Shown here: positions 15,341 to 22,580 of the stretch, piece by piece
Position numbering within the stretch: position 1 is the stretch's first letter
How the letters are laid out: every line of letters starts with the position of its first letter
Assembly: GCA_947259425.1 (NCBI GenBank)
Contig: CAMYMO010000448.1
Span: 1 to 22,853, forward strand
Direction of reading: 5' to 3'
Length of the DNA stretch: 22,853 bases
DNA from: an uncultured Ectothiorhodospiraceae bacterium
GTDB taxonomy: Bacteria > Pseudomonadota > Gammaproteobacteria > UBA6429 > Thiohalophilaceae
The notes under the pieces: generated by a model
The model's input: the letters and a program-made list of their open reading frames with translations, nothing else
Database searches by the model: none
Told to the model about the DNA's origin: nothing
Made by a program: the position numbers and the translations under genes

Positions 15341-16588
15341 TTAATTTATCGGCGCCTGTACCTGTCGGGCTATATTGGGTAAATCACCATGCAATCCCAT
15401 CGCATAATCGATGACATTATGTTTGATCAGAGGCAATCGGTTAAACCAATGCATTCCTGAATTCCTGAGTTGTTTTAACCAACTGACATCACTACCAAAC
15501 AAGCGTTGAATTTGATCGACCATCACTAGCATGCTCATGTTTTCGGCCTTACGCCAACGCTCATAGCGTCTAAGCACTTTTATACTGTTTATATCGCGTT
15601 TAGAAGATTTCGCTTCAAGGATGACCTGTGCCAAACTCGCCGCATCCAATAGGCCTAAATTAACACCCTGCCCGGCTAATGGATGCATGGTATGGGCCGC
15701 ATCCCCCACCAGTGCTGCTGAATTTGCAATATACTGATCGGCCATAAAAAAACGTAATGGAAAACACGCGCGGGGCCCGACTTCAAGAATTTGACCCAGT
15801 TTCGAATCGTAAGCCTGTTCCAGTTCAAGTTTAAATTGTTGTTCTGGCATCTGTCGTAACTGATTCGCAAGTTCTGGCCGAGTAGACCAGACGATTGAAC
15901 TGTAATTCTCTGATAAAGGTAAAAAGGCCAAAGGACCAGTATCGAGAAAACGTTGCCAGGCCGTTTGCTGGTGTGACTCTGAAGTTTTTACCGTTGCCAC
16001 TAAGGCCGTATGATCGTAATCCCAACCGCGCGTGCTAATGCCCAATTGTTGTCGAACCCAGGAGCGACTGCCATCGGCACCGACTAATAAGTCTGCAGTG
16101 ACTGACTGCTCACCAAGTTGTAGCTTCCATTTATGATCGTCAAATTGCATCTGTTGACAGGCTTGACCAAACCGCAACTCAACATTCGATACCGTTTCAA
16201 GCTTTCGATACAAGCTTTTCAAGATAACGCGATTTTCGATGATGTGACCTAATTGTGCCTCGCTTAACTCAGCGCTATCAAAATGGACTTCACTATTCAT
16301 TTGACCTGCACCGGTCTGTTCCCACACGTGCATGTCTCTAAAGGGTGAGACGCGTTGTTCCACCATGTCAGGCCATACTCCGATAGACTCGAAGATATGC
16401 TGCGACGCGCGGGTAATCGCACTCACGCGCATATCGTAAGCCGTATCAAACGAAATATGGCGTTGATCATTTGGATCAATAATCAATATCGACAGTTCGG
16501 TATCCGCTAATGCACAGGCCAGGGTGGCGCCTACCAATCCACCACCGATGATGGCGATATCAACCTGTTTGCCAGATAACTCTGACAT
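15341..16588 (-). CDS. ubiI: UbiH/UbiF/VisC/COQ6-family FAD monooxygenase, probably UbiI
   Basis: A 415-residue flavoprotein hydroxylase of the ubiquinone pathway. It has the Rossmann FAD motif GGGLVG (15-20), GADG (170-173) and GDAAHTMHPLAGQG (295-308). By position, directly after ubiH in ygfB-pepP-ubiH order, it corresponds to UbiI (VisC), which hydroxylates C5 of the polyprenylphenol ring with O2 and NADPH; sequence alone does not cleanly separate UbiI from UbiF or UbiM. An upstream in-frame ATG at 16639 would overlap ubiH by 41 bases. GAGGA seven bases before the ATG at 16588, ten bases after the ubiH stop, makes the shorter form (MSELSGKQVDIAII) the better choice. Likely translated from one transcript with pepP and ubiH. 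Confidence 0.85.
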   Translation of the reverse strand: MSELSGKQVDIAIIGGGLVGATLACALADTELSILIIDPNDQRHISFDTAYDMRVSAITRASQHIFESIGVWPDMVEQRVSPFRDMHVWEQTGAGQMNSEVHFDSAELSEAQLGHIIENRVILKSLYRKLETVSNVELRFGQACQQMQFDDHKWKLQLGEQSVTADLLVGADGSRSWVRQQLGISTRGWDYDHTALVATVKTSESHQQTAWQRFLDTGPLAFLPLSENYSSIVWSTRPELANQLRQMPEQQFKLELEQAYDSKLGQILEVGPRACFPLRFFMADQYIANSAALVGDAAHTMHPLAGQGVNLGLLDAASLAQVILEAKSSKRDINSIKVLRRYERWRKAENMSMLVMVDQIQRLFGSDVSWLKQLRNSGMHWFNRLPLIKHNVIDYAMGLHGDLPNIARQVQAPIN

Positions 16589-16598
16589 TAGTGCGTCC

Positions 16599-17867
16599 TC
16601 ATAGTCCAAGCCCGCGGGCAAGTAATGAAGCCTTGCCAATATAACCCATCGCGTGGCGTGTTAAACGTTTGCGTAAAGGTGAAATCAAGTCCATGGCCAC
16701 CAATCCGGCATTACGCGCAATAACGAAGGGGGTGAAGTTGTTTGAAAACACCCGTACCAGTGCATCCGTAAACATCATCGTCGTGTTGTGATCTTTACTG
16801 CGCCATTTCGCGTATTCATTCAACACTTCAAGTTCACCGATATCCTGTTCGTTTTCGATGGCGGTTTTGATCACTTCAACTATCGCGGCCACATCACGCA
16901 ATCCAAGGTTAAAACCCTGTCCGGCAACCGGATGCAATGTATGCGCAGCATTTCCGATAAACGCCAACCGGTGCTGCACATGCTCAGAAATATGATTAAG
17001 TCCAAGTGGATAACTCGCACGTTCGCCAACGCGGGTAATCTTGCCAATTCGACGTCCAAAACGTTTTTGCAGCTCTGCGGCAAAGGCCTGATCATCGAGT
17101 TGCATGACGTGTTCGGTATTCTGTTGTGGCACCGTCCATACCAGCCCATAGCGATGTTCGTCTTGCTCGAATCCGACTAAGGGCAATAAGGCCATCGGGC
17201 CGGATTGGGTAAAACGCTCATAGGCAATATTATTATGCGGTGTATCCAATGCAATATTCGCTATCACGGCGGATTGATGATAATCCCAATGTCGCTGAGT
17301 TATTCCCAAGCTTTGCCTGATAAACGACTCCGTACCATCCGCAGCAATAATTAATTTTGCCGATAACGTGATCTTCGCGCCGTTTTCTTCGACTGATAAT
17401 GTTGCCGATTTTGACTGATTTTTTGCCGGGCCTTGCTGGGTATTAATCGCGGTGACTTTGGCCGGGGCCAAAACCTGCAAGCCATTTACTTCCGGCAAAG
17501 TCTTTAACAGGGATTGACCTAAAATCCGATTTTCAACGACATAACCCAGGGCTTCGGTATTTTGTTCTTCAGCGCGTAAGCGGGTCATGCCAGGATGCCC
17601 TCGATCCGATATATGGATAGTCGAAATCGGACAGGCCTGTTCTGCAATCGCCGGCCATAAATTTAATGCGGAAAAGATTTGTCGTGAACTAAAAGAGAGG
17701 GCAACGGTTCTGGAATCAAAACTGGGAGGCGGCAGCGAGGCATAATCATAGGCCTCGATTAAAACAACTTTAGGTGCCGGTTTAAGTTCACCCAGCGCAT
17801 AGGCCAAGCTAATGCCGACGAGTCCACCGCCGACAATCGCAATATCATATTCTTTCGTCGCACTCAT
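16599..17867 (-). CDS. ubiH: 2-octaprenyl-6-methoxyphenol hydroxylase
   Basis: A 422-residue FAD-dependent monooxygenase of ubiquinone biosynthesis (ring hydroxylation). The FAD-binding GGGLVG is at 13-18, ADG at 176-178 and GNAAHTLHPVAGQGFNLGLRD at 305-325. HISDRGHPG (85-93) is characteristic of UbiH within the family, which together with its place between pepP and ubiI supports the assignment. It starts six bases after the pepP stop with no strong ribosome site, suggesting coupling. It ends ten bases before ubiI. About a quarter to a third of positions look shared with the downstream UbiI, as expected of paralogues. Confidence 0.93.
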   Translation of the reverse strand: MSATKEYDIAIVGGGLVGISLAYALGELKPAPKVVLIEAYDYASLPPPSFDSRTVALSFSSRQIFSALNLWPAIAEQACPISTIHISDRGHPGMTRLRAEEQNTEALGYVVENRILGQSLLKTLPEVNGLQVLAPAKVTAINTQQGPAKNQSKSATLSVEENGAKITLSAKLIIAADGTESFIRQSLGITQRHWDYHQSAVIANIALDTPHNNIAYERFTQSGPMALLPLVGFEQDEHRYGLVWTVPQQNTEHVMQLDDQAFAAELQKRFGRRIGKITRVGERASYPLGLNHISEHVQHRLAFIGNAAHTLHPVAGQGFNLGLRDVAAIVEVIKTAIENEQDIGELEVLNEYAKWRSKDHNTTMMFTDALVRVFSNNFTPFVIARNAGLVAMDLISPLRKRLTRHAMGYIGKASLLARGLGL

Positions 17868-17873
17868 TAGCGA

Positions 17874-19178
17874 TTAAGCCATTAAGGCCTCGACCTCATC
17901 AGGTTGCTTTGGAACACCATGGCTTAACACCTCGTGTCCCGTCTTGGTAACCAATACATCGTCTTCAATACGAATGCCAATGTTATGCCACTTTTTGGCG
18001 ACCTTAGTATCACGGTCGTTGATATAAATCCCTGGTTCCACGGTTAAGGTCATGCCCGGTTCAAACATTCGCCATTCATCATCAATCTTATAATCACCGA
18101 CATCATGCACATCCATACCTAACCAATGACCGGTACGATGCATATAAAACTTTTTGTAGCTTTCCTTTTCAATCGCTTTCTTCTTTGAACCTGATAATAA
18201 GCCGAGCTTAATCAGGCCATCGGTAATCACCTCTACCGCACATTCATGCGGTTCGTTCCAATGGTTGCCAGGACTGATTTGTTCTATCGCAGCGTGCTGC
18301 GCCTCTAAAACGATTTCATAGATTGCACGTTGTGCGCGGGAATATTTTCCATTAACCGGAAAAGTCCGGGTGATATCAGATGCGTAGAAATCGAACTCAG
18401 CCCCCGCATCAATCAATACCAGATCTTGCGCCTTTAATTTGTCTTTGTTCTCGGTGTAATGCAATACGCAGCCATTTTCACCACCGCCGACGATGGAACT
18501 ATAGGCAGGCTCACGAGCACCTTGTTGCATAAAACTATGCAACAGGGTCGCCTCTAATTGATATTCATACATACCAGGTTTGCAAGTTTGCATCGCCAGA
18601 CAATGCGCCTTGGCTGAGATTTCAGCTGCGGTCCGCATGGCTTTAATCTCTTGACTACTTTTCACTAACCGCATGTCATGTAACAGGTGATCTAGTGAAA
18701 CAAACTCGCCGGGGGTATGAATGCCCATACGCGATTGTTTACGCAAACGATTAACCCAACCAATCAGGCGTTGATCAAAATCAGGATGGGTGCCCATGGT
18801 GTAATAGACACGTTGTTTGTTCTCTAACAAGCCTGGCAGAATGTCATCAATGTCATCGATCGGAAACGAATCATCAGCCGCATAATCACTTACCGCCCCA
18901 TCCTGCCCGGCCATGCGTCCGGTCCAGGTCTCGGTGGTTTCATCTCGCTCGCGACAAAACAAAATGTATTCGGCTTGTGCTCGTCCAGGCACCAGCACCG
19001 CGACCGCCTCAGGCTCAGCAAAACCGGTTAAATAATAAAAATCACTATCGGCACGATAACTATGTTCGACATCCCGGTTACGTATTCGCATCGGAGCAGC
19101 AGGTAAAATGGCAACCGCATCCGATCCCATCATTTCCATCAAATGTTTGCGGCGGTTAATAAATTCTTGTTTGGTCAT
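17874..19178 (-). CDS. pepP: Xaa-Pro aminopeptidase P
   Basis: A 434-residue cytosolic metallopeptidase that removes an N-terminal residue in front of proline. The pita-bread catalytic domain is complete. Predicted Mn ligands are D257 and D268 (LIDAGAEFDFYASDITRTFP), H351 (HRTGHWLGMDVHD), E381 (TVEPGIYI) and E405 (GIRIEDDVLVT), matching D260, D271, H354, E383 and E406 of E. coli PepP. The N-terminal AMP_N domain (about 1-165) has FYYLTGFAEPEAVAVLVP. It starts three bases after the ygfB stop and ends six bases before ubiH, so it is within a tight operon conserved in many gammaproteobacteria. Confidence 0.97.
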   Translation of the reverse strand: MTKQEFINRRKHLMEMMGSDAVAILPAAPMRIRNRDVEHSYRADSDFYYLTGFAEPEAVAVLVPGRAQAEYILFCRERDETTETWTGRMAGQDGAVSDYAADDSFPIDDIDDILPGLLENKQRVYYTMGTHPDFDQRLIGWVNRLRKQSRMGIHTPGEFVSLDHLLHDMRLVKSSQEIKAMRTAAEISAKAHCLAMQTCKPGMYEYQLEATLLHSFMQQGAREPAYSSIVGGGENGCVLHYTENKDKLKAQDLVLIDAGAEFDFYASDITRTFPVNGKYSRAQRAIYEIVLEAQHAAIEQISPGNHWNEPHECAVEVITDGLIKLGLLSGSKKKAIEKESYKKFYMHRTGHWLGMDVHDVGDYKIDDEWRMFEPGMTLTVEPGIYINDRDTKVAKKWHNIGIRIEDDVLVTKTGHEVLSHGVPKQPDEVEALMA

Positions 19179-19181
19179 AGA

Positions 19182-19754
19182 TCAATGTACCGATGTATTA
19201 CTTTGCGACGTGTGTGATTGCAATGTCTCATTAAACAACATCACCCCAACTCGAAGGTATTCAACCAACTCCGTCAAAGACTGTTCTTCATCTTCTGAAT
19301 AATCCAGTTGGCCAACCGTAACCTGGCTGATTTCGGTAATGTCATCAATGATTTCTCCCAACTCGCCGGTGAATTGCTTCAGATCGTTAATGCCACTATA
19401 GCCCAGACCCAGCAAAAATCCCTGGCACCAATGGGCCATCGCCTCGGTACGCAATTCTAAATCGACATCATCATCCGGCATCATCAAGGCATAATTAAAA
19501 TTACCACCGCTTAATGATCCCAGGATTTGTTGGTATAAACCCTCAGTAATACGCGCGGTCTCTTTCGCCAACGCGTCCCCCCTGGCCACCGCCGCGCTAA
19601 TCTCCGGGGCGTGTGATCCGAGCCAGATTGGATAACCGCTTTCGCCATTCACACAGATAACGGCACTCATCGCACCATGGAACTCTGCCGCGTCGGCCGC
19701 CACATCCAGGTGTTCCAGGGCTGAATTGATATCTAAGTAACTGAATTCTTGCAT
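19182..19754 (-). CDS. ygfB: YgfB/UPF0149 family protein
   Basis: A 190-residue acidic protein of the UPF0149 family. Recognisable parts are the N-terminal SALEHLDVAADAAEFHGAMSAVICVNG and the central AMAHWCQGFLLGLGYSG with the preceding run of acidic residues, then a C-terminal QSLTELVEYLRVGVMLFNE. The molecular role is not firmly established. The frame is open for 36 more codons upstream (to 19862), but that extension overlaps the divergent promoter and lacks family similarity, while the ATG at 19754 has GAGTG about eight bases upstream and gives normal length. First gene of ygfB-pepP-ubiH-ubiI, divergent from zapA, as in E. coli. Confidence 0.92.
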   Translation of the reverse strand: MQEFSYLDINSALEHLDVAADAAEFHGAMSAVICVNGESGYPIWLGSHAPEISAAVARGDALAKETARITEGLYQQILGSLSGGNFNYALMMPDDDVDLELRTEAMAHWCQGFLLGLGYSGINDLKQFTGELGEIIDDITEISQVTVGQLDYSEDEEQSLTELVEYLRVGVMLFNETLQSHTSQSNTSVH

Positions 19755-19848
19755 ATGTCGTTCACTCGTGATTTTGGTGGATCTTACTATATATAGGTAG
19801 CGGGACCTGAAATTCAGTATATCATGCCCAAACCATTGAAACAGACCG

Positions 19849-19877
19849 TTGACCCGATCCACGAGTCGCTCTATATT
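19849..19877 (+). promoter_or_regulatory. sigma-70 promoter for the zapB-like/zapA genes
   Basis: TTGACC (19849-19854) and TATATT (19872-19877) are separated by exactly 17 bases. Expected transcription start near 19884, about 30 bases before the first start codon. The ygfB promoter on the other strand should lie in the same ~160-bp divergent gap, where TATATA-like sequences occur at about 19788-19796. Confidence 0.75.
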
Positions 19878-19913
19878 GGTAATAGGTAGCAGGTCACATG
19901 TCTGGAGAGACAG

Positions 19914-20111
19914 TTGGATATCAAAAAGCTCGAAGATAGGGTGGATGAACTAATATCAACGGTAGAGCGGTTGCGTAGCGAGAACAAGACGCTGCGTAAT
20001 AGTCAAACCAGTTTGGTCAACGAACGGGATAGCCTGATCAGTAAAACTGAACAGGCCAAAACACGTGTTGATGCAATGATTAACCGGCTCAGGGCAATGG
20101 AAAATGAGTAG
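19914..20111 (+). CDS. small coiled-coil protein, ZapB-like (TIGR02449 type)
   Basis: A 65-residue protein that is one continuous heptad-repeat coiled coil (IKKLEDRVDELISTVERLRSENKTLRNSQTSLVNERDSLI and on). Small proteins of this type are regularly found directly before zapA in gammaproteobacteria and are often annotated as ZapB-like or TIGR02449. In E. coli ZapB links ZapA-bound FtsZ rings to the chromosome terminus via MatP; whether this relative does so is inference from shape and context. The start is TTG at 19914, six bases after GGAG; the nearby ATG at 19898 is in another frame. It overlaps zapA by eight bases, which implies translational coupling. Confidence 0.85.
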   Translation: MDIKKLEDRVDELISTVERLRSENKTLRNSQTSLVNERDSLISKTEQAKTRVDAMINRLRAMENE

Positions 20112-20427
20112 CGACAACACCAAGGCTATTTCAATTAATATCCTGGGAAAAGAATACCTTATCTCCTGTAATGAAGATGAACGTAATGGCCTCATCTCAG
20201 CCGCGGATTTCCTGGATGACAAAATGCGTGAAATACGGGATGCGGGCAAGGTTATCGGTACCGATCGCATCGCGGTGATGGCCGCACTTAATATTGCACA
20301 CGAGCTACTTGATCAGTCATCGGGCACGGGCAAAGGCCCAGCCGATGTTGAGAGTAAAATTAAAAACATCCAGACCAAAATCGAGGATGCGCTATTTCGT
20401 AGTCGCCAACTCGAATTAGAGGCCTAA
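20104..20427 (+). CDS. zapA: cell division protein ZapA
   Basis: A 107-residue FtsZ-binding protein that bundles FtsZ filaments at mid-cell. The N-terminal globular part has the typical SINILGKEYLISCNEDERNGLISAADFLDDKMREIRDAGKVIGTDRIAVMAALNIAHELL layout, followed by a C-terminal dimerisation helix (about 78-104). The ATG lies inside the end of the ZapB-like gene (8-base overlap), and no separate ribosome site is needed. Downstream come a long palindrome and 6S RNA. zapA next to ssrS and fau is conserved in gammaproteobacteria. Confidence 0.95.
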   Translation: MSSDNTKAISINILGKEYLISCNEDERNGLISAADFLDDKMREIRDAGKVIGTDRIAVMAALNIAHELLDQSSGTGKGPADVESKIKNIQTKIEDALFRSRQLELEA

Positions 20428-20437
20428 GTCAGCGTTA

Positions 20438-20504
20438 TTTCATTGGGGTCAGACTCCATTGACGCTTAATTTCTTTGTTACAATGGAGTCTGACCCCAAT
20501 GAAA
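20438..20504. repeat. perfect 24-bp inverted repeat, REP/RAYT-type palindrome or MITE-like element
   Basis: Arms 20438-20461 and 20481-20504 are exact reverse complements around a 19-nt loop. The core motif GGGGTCAGACTCCATTG resembles the GGGGTCAGA-type palindromes that flank REP-associated tyrosine transposases (RAYT, Y1_Tnp) in many gammaproteobacteria. It lies 10 bases after the zapA stop and ends just before the 6S RNA gene. It would fold into a very stable RNA hairpin and may end zapA transcripts, although no proper T tract follows. The outer arm and loop also contain TTGACG and TACAAT, but only 14 bases apart. Confidence 0.85.
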
Positions 20505-20512
20505 ACAGTTTT

Positions 20513-20700
20513 GGGTGTTTCCTGTCGTATACGTGATCGACCGGGATATTCTTGAGCCTTAATTAAAATCCCCAGGGGACAGAAACTTGTCCGTGTGTGC
20601 ATGTCCGCCTCGTAGCGGAAAGCCTAATCGGTTTGTGATGACCCCGACTTGAGCCTCAGGTTCGAGATACAGGTCTTAACGGTGCAGGTGGGAAACGCCC
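20513..20700 (+). ncRNA. ssrS: 6S RNA
   Basis: Between zapA and fau, exactly where ssrS lies in gammaproteobacteria. The ends can pair: GGGTGTTTCC (20513-20522) with GGAAACGCCC (20691-20700), with one G-U pair, giving the long closing stem of a ~190-nt RNA. The interior has family-like elements: TTGAGCC followed by TTAATTAAAA on the 5' side, the GCATGTCCGCC/GCGGAAAGCC apical region, and CTTGAGCC plus a short TCAGGTTCGAG hairpin on the 3' side. 6S RNA mimics an open promoter and holds RNA polymerase-sigma70 in stationary phase. Ends are good to about ten bases. It is probably co-transcribed with fau, 39 bases downstream. Confidence 0.87.
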
Positions 20701-20739
20701 TCCCTCTATTAATAAGAATACAATTTACAAATCACAACG

Positions 20740-21333
20740 ATGCCGACACGCGAACAACTCCGAATCGAACTTAAACAACGTCGTGATCAGCACTCCGAAA
20801 CCGAATGCGAAAAGCTATCGGTCAGCATTTGTGAGCATATACGGCGTAGTAAATTGTTTATCAACCGCCAACGCCTCGCGCTGTATTATTCCGTTGGCAA
20901 TGAAGTCAATCTAGAACATTTATTTCACTATGCCTGGGCACTCAACAAGACGCTCTTTTTACCGGTACTGAGCCGGTTTCCAAAGGGGCATTTATGGTGG
21001 ATTCAATATATCGAAAACACACCTATGTACTTAAACCGTTATCAAATCCCGGAACCGGTCCATTCCGGACACGCCCGTCGTACAAAACTACGCAGTCTGG
21101 ATGTTGTTTTTATGCCATTGGTTGGGTTTGATGATAAAGGCAACCGTTTAGGCATGGGAGGCGGCTTTTATGATCGCAGCTTGAGTCGATGTTTTCGTCA
21201 GTCGACGACCTGGCATCGCCCCGTTCGAATAGGTGTAGCCTATAGTTGGCAACAGCTAACAAAAATTCCAAATGAACCCTGGGATATTCCGCTCGATGCC
21301 ATTGTCACCGAACAGGGTATCACCTGGTTTTAA
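20740..21333 (+). CDS. fau: 5-formyltetrahydrofolate cyclo-ligase
   Basis: A 197-residue enzyme that converts 5-formyl-THF to 5,10-methenyl-THF with ATP, recycling a folate form that inhibits serine hydroxymethyltransferase. It has the family core DVVFMPLVGFDDKGNRLGMGGGFYDRSL (121-148), whose GMGGGFYDR binds the nucleotide, and a conserved C-terminal IPNEPWDIPLDAIVTE. Length is normal. No convincing ribosome site precedes the ATG. It lies after 6S RNA, as in E. coli, where the two are transcribed together. Functionally it links to the one-carbon folate pool fed by the glycine cleavage genes elsewhere in the window. Confidence 0.95.
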   Translation: MPTREQLRIELKQRRDQHSETECEKLSVSICEHIRRSKLFINRQRLALYYSVGNEVNLEHLFHYAWALNKTLFLPVLSRFPKGHLWWIQYIENTPMYLNRYQIPEPVHSGHARRTKLRSLDVVFMPLVGFDDKGNRLGMGGGFYDRSLSRCFRQSTTWHRPVRIGVAYSWQQLTKIPNEPWDIPLDAIVTEQGITWF

Positions 21334-21918
21334 CTGTTCACTCGTTTTGTTATCGATGACGACGCAGAACACTGAAACAGCCCCGACTGATAACAATATT
21401 TAATGAGGTTTAGCTAAGATCAGAATTAAATGTGCAAGATCCTGCTATCAAAAACAGACAAAACAAATAAACACGAAAAAATCGATATTCAAGGTCTGAA
21501 TTAAGAGTTAAAACTGGAATTTTCTCTTAAATTTATAAAATTATTAAAAACGAAGCTTCAAATTTATAAAAAAGTGCCTCCCAACACAATTTTTGCATTA
21601 AAAATTAAGAAAATTTCGATAATTTATATCGCGATCACCTAATTTCAACGAAATAATGTATCGAATTCATAATAATGCGCTGAGATATCGATAAAATTTT
21701 CCGTGTAACCCTTAAAAGGCTTAATTTAGATCGAAAATTTGTTCTTATTCTCCTTAATTTCGGTCTTTGGTCGTTCCTTTTTTAATAATTTAGGTAGGTT
21801 CACTCACATTTAATCTAATTTAAAAATTATCGGTACGAAATTCCTTTGAAACATTGCTCATGGATATAAATAAGCTGTGTTGTTTAACCAATATTTATGT
21901 TTTTACACGCTTAAATGC

Positions 21919-22019
21919 GTTTTAAGGCGCTCTAAACAGCCTTTTTCGTTAAAATTTCATGTCAATTGAGAAAAAATGGTTAAAGTCGTGTAAATTTATT
22001 CTAATTAGCGCCTTAAAAC
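21919..22019. repeat. 13-bp perfect inverted repeat with 75-nt spacer
   Basis: GTTTTAAGGCGCT (21919-21931) and AGCGCCTTAAAAC (22007-22019) are exact reverse complements, containing the GGCGC/GCGCC core that stands out in otherwise AT-rich DNA. It could close a structured RNA, be a protein-binding pair, or mark the ends of a small element. Function unknown. Confidence 0.6.
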
Positions 22020-22504
22020 TTTTTTCAGCGACGTTTGTTTTATACCTAAAGTATGGAACATTAAAATAAACGCTTCTCATATCCTCGTTAATTGCTTGTT
22101 AACGCAAAAATTAAAAATAAAAAATAATTTTTAGCTGCAAATAACTATTTTTTTGTTTTTAAGCATTCATTTTTAGTTTTCATGACTTACCAACACGGAA
22201 TGAACACTTTTGTGCACCGTTGTCCTAACAATATGAAGCGTAAAAATGGAAATATATTAAAAATACGATCGATTTTTAGGAGATTTTTATAAAACATACG
22301 AAAATTTTTACGGTAAATAAAAAGATTTTTATCAAACGTCAAAAATTTGTACTTTTTAATAAATAAAATATTAAAAATATCGTTGAGATTAAGATTTTTA
22401 AACGTAAATTTAAAAATTTTTCTGTTTAAAACTAAAATTTTTTAAAATAATGACGCTAAAACGTCGTCAAATGAACTGAAAAGTTGCAAACGTAGATAAA
22501 TTAA

Positions 22505-22525
22505 CTAGTGATACTAGCTTTTTTT
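22505..22525 (+). terminator. short hairpin with T tract before the Lys-rich gene
   Basis: CTAGT (22505-22509) and ACTAG (22513-22517) pair around a 3-nt loop and are followed by seven T (22519-22525). The stem is only five base pairs, so termination would be weak. It precedes the presumed promoter of the Lys-rich gene. Confidence 0.3.
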
Positions 22526-22536
22526 ATTGACTTAGC

Positions 22537-22542
22537 TATACT
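22537..22542 (+). promoter_or_regulatory. possible -10 box for the Lys-rich protein gene
   Basis: TATACT is a good -10 hexamer, 38 bases before the start codon. No good -35 lies 16-18 bases upstream; TTGACT at 22527-22532 is too close. The leader would be about 30 bases long and includes the ribosome site. Confidence 0.4.
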
Positions 22543-22580
22543 CCACTAAACTCAGTGTTCAACCTTGGAGGGTTATAACC

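Larger units (their letters stand above)
21334..22580. other. AT-rich gene-free tract upstream of the Lys-rich protein gene
   Basis: About 1.2 kb without any ORF of coding character on either strand. After the first ~100 bases it is very AT-rich, with many A-tract/T-tract junctions of the AAAATTTT or AAAATTTC kind spread through 21520-22450, which suggests curved DNA or xenogeneic-silencer (H-NS-like) binding. It contains a 13-bp inverted repeat (21919-21931 / 22007-22019) and a small dyad at 22505-22517, listed separately. No RNA gene or mobile gene remnant was recognised. Confidence 0.7.

Noticed and set aside
19755..19862. N-terminal extension of ygfB by 36 codons
   Set aside because: It runs through the divergent promoter region, has no family similarity, and the ATG at 19754 gives normal length and an acceptable ribosome site.
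21860..21925. 21-codon ORF starting ATGGATATAAAT in the AT-rich tract
   Set aside because: No ribosome site, no similarity recognised, and such short frames are expected by chance.
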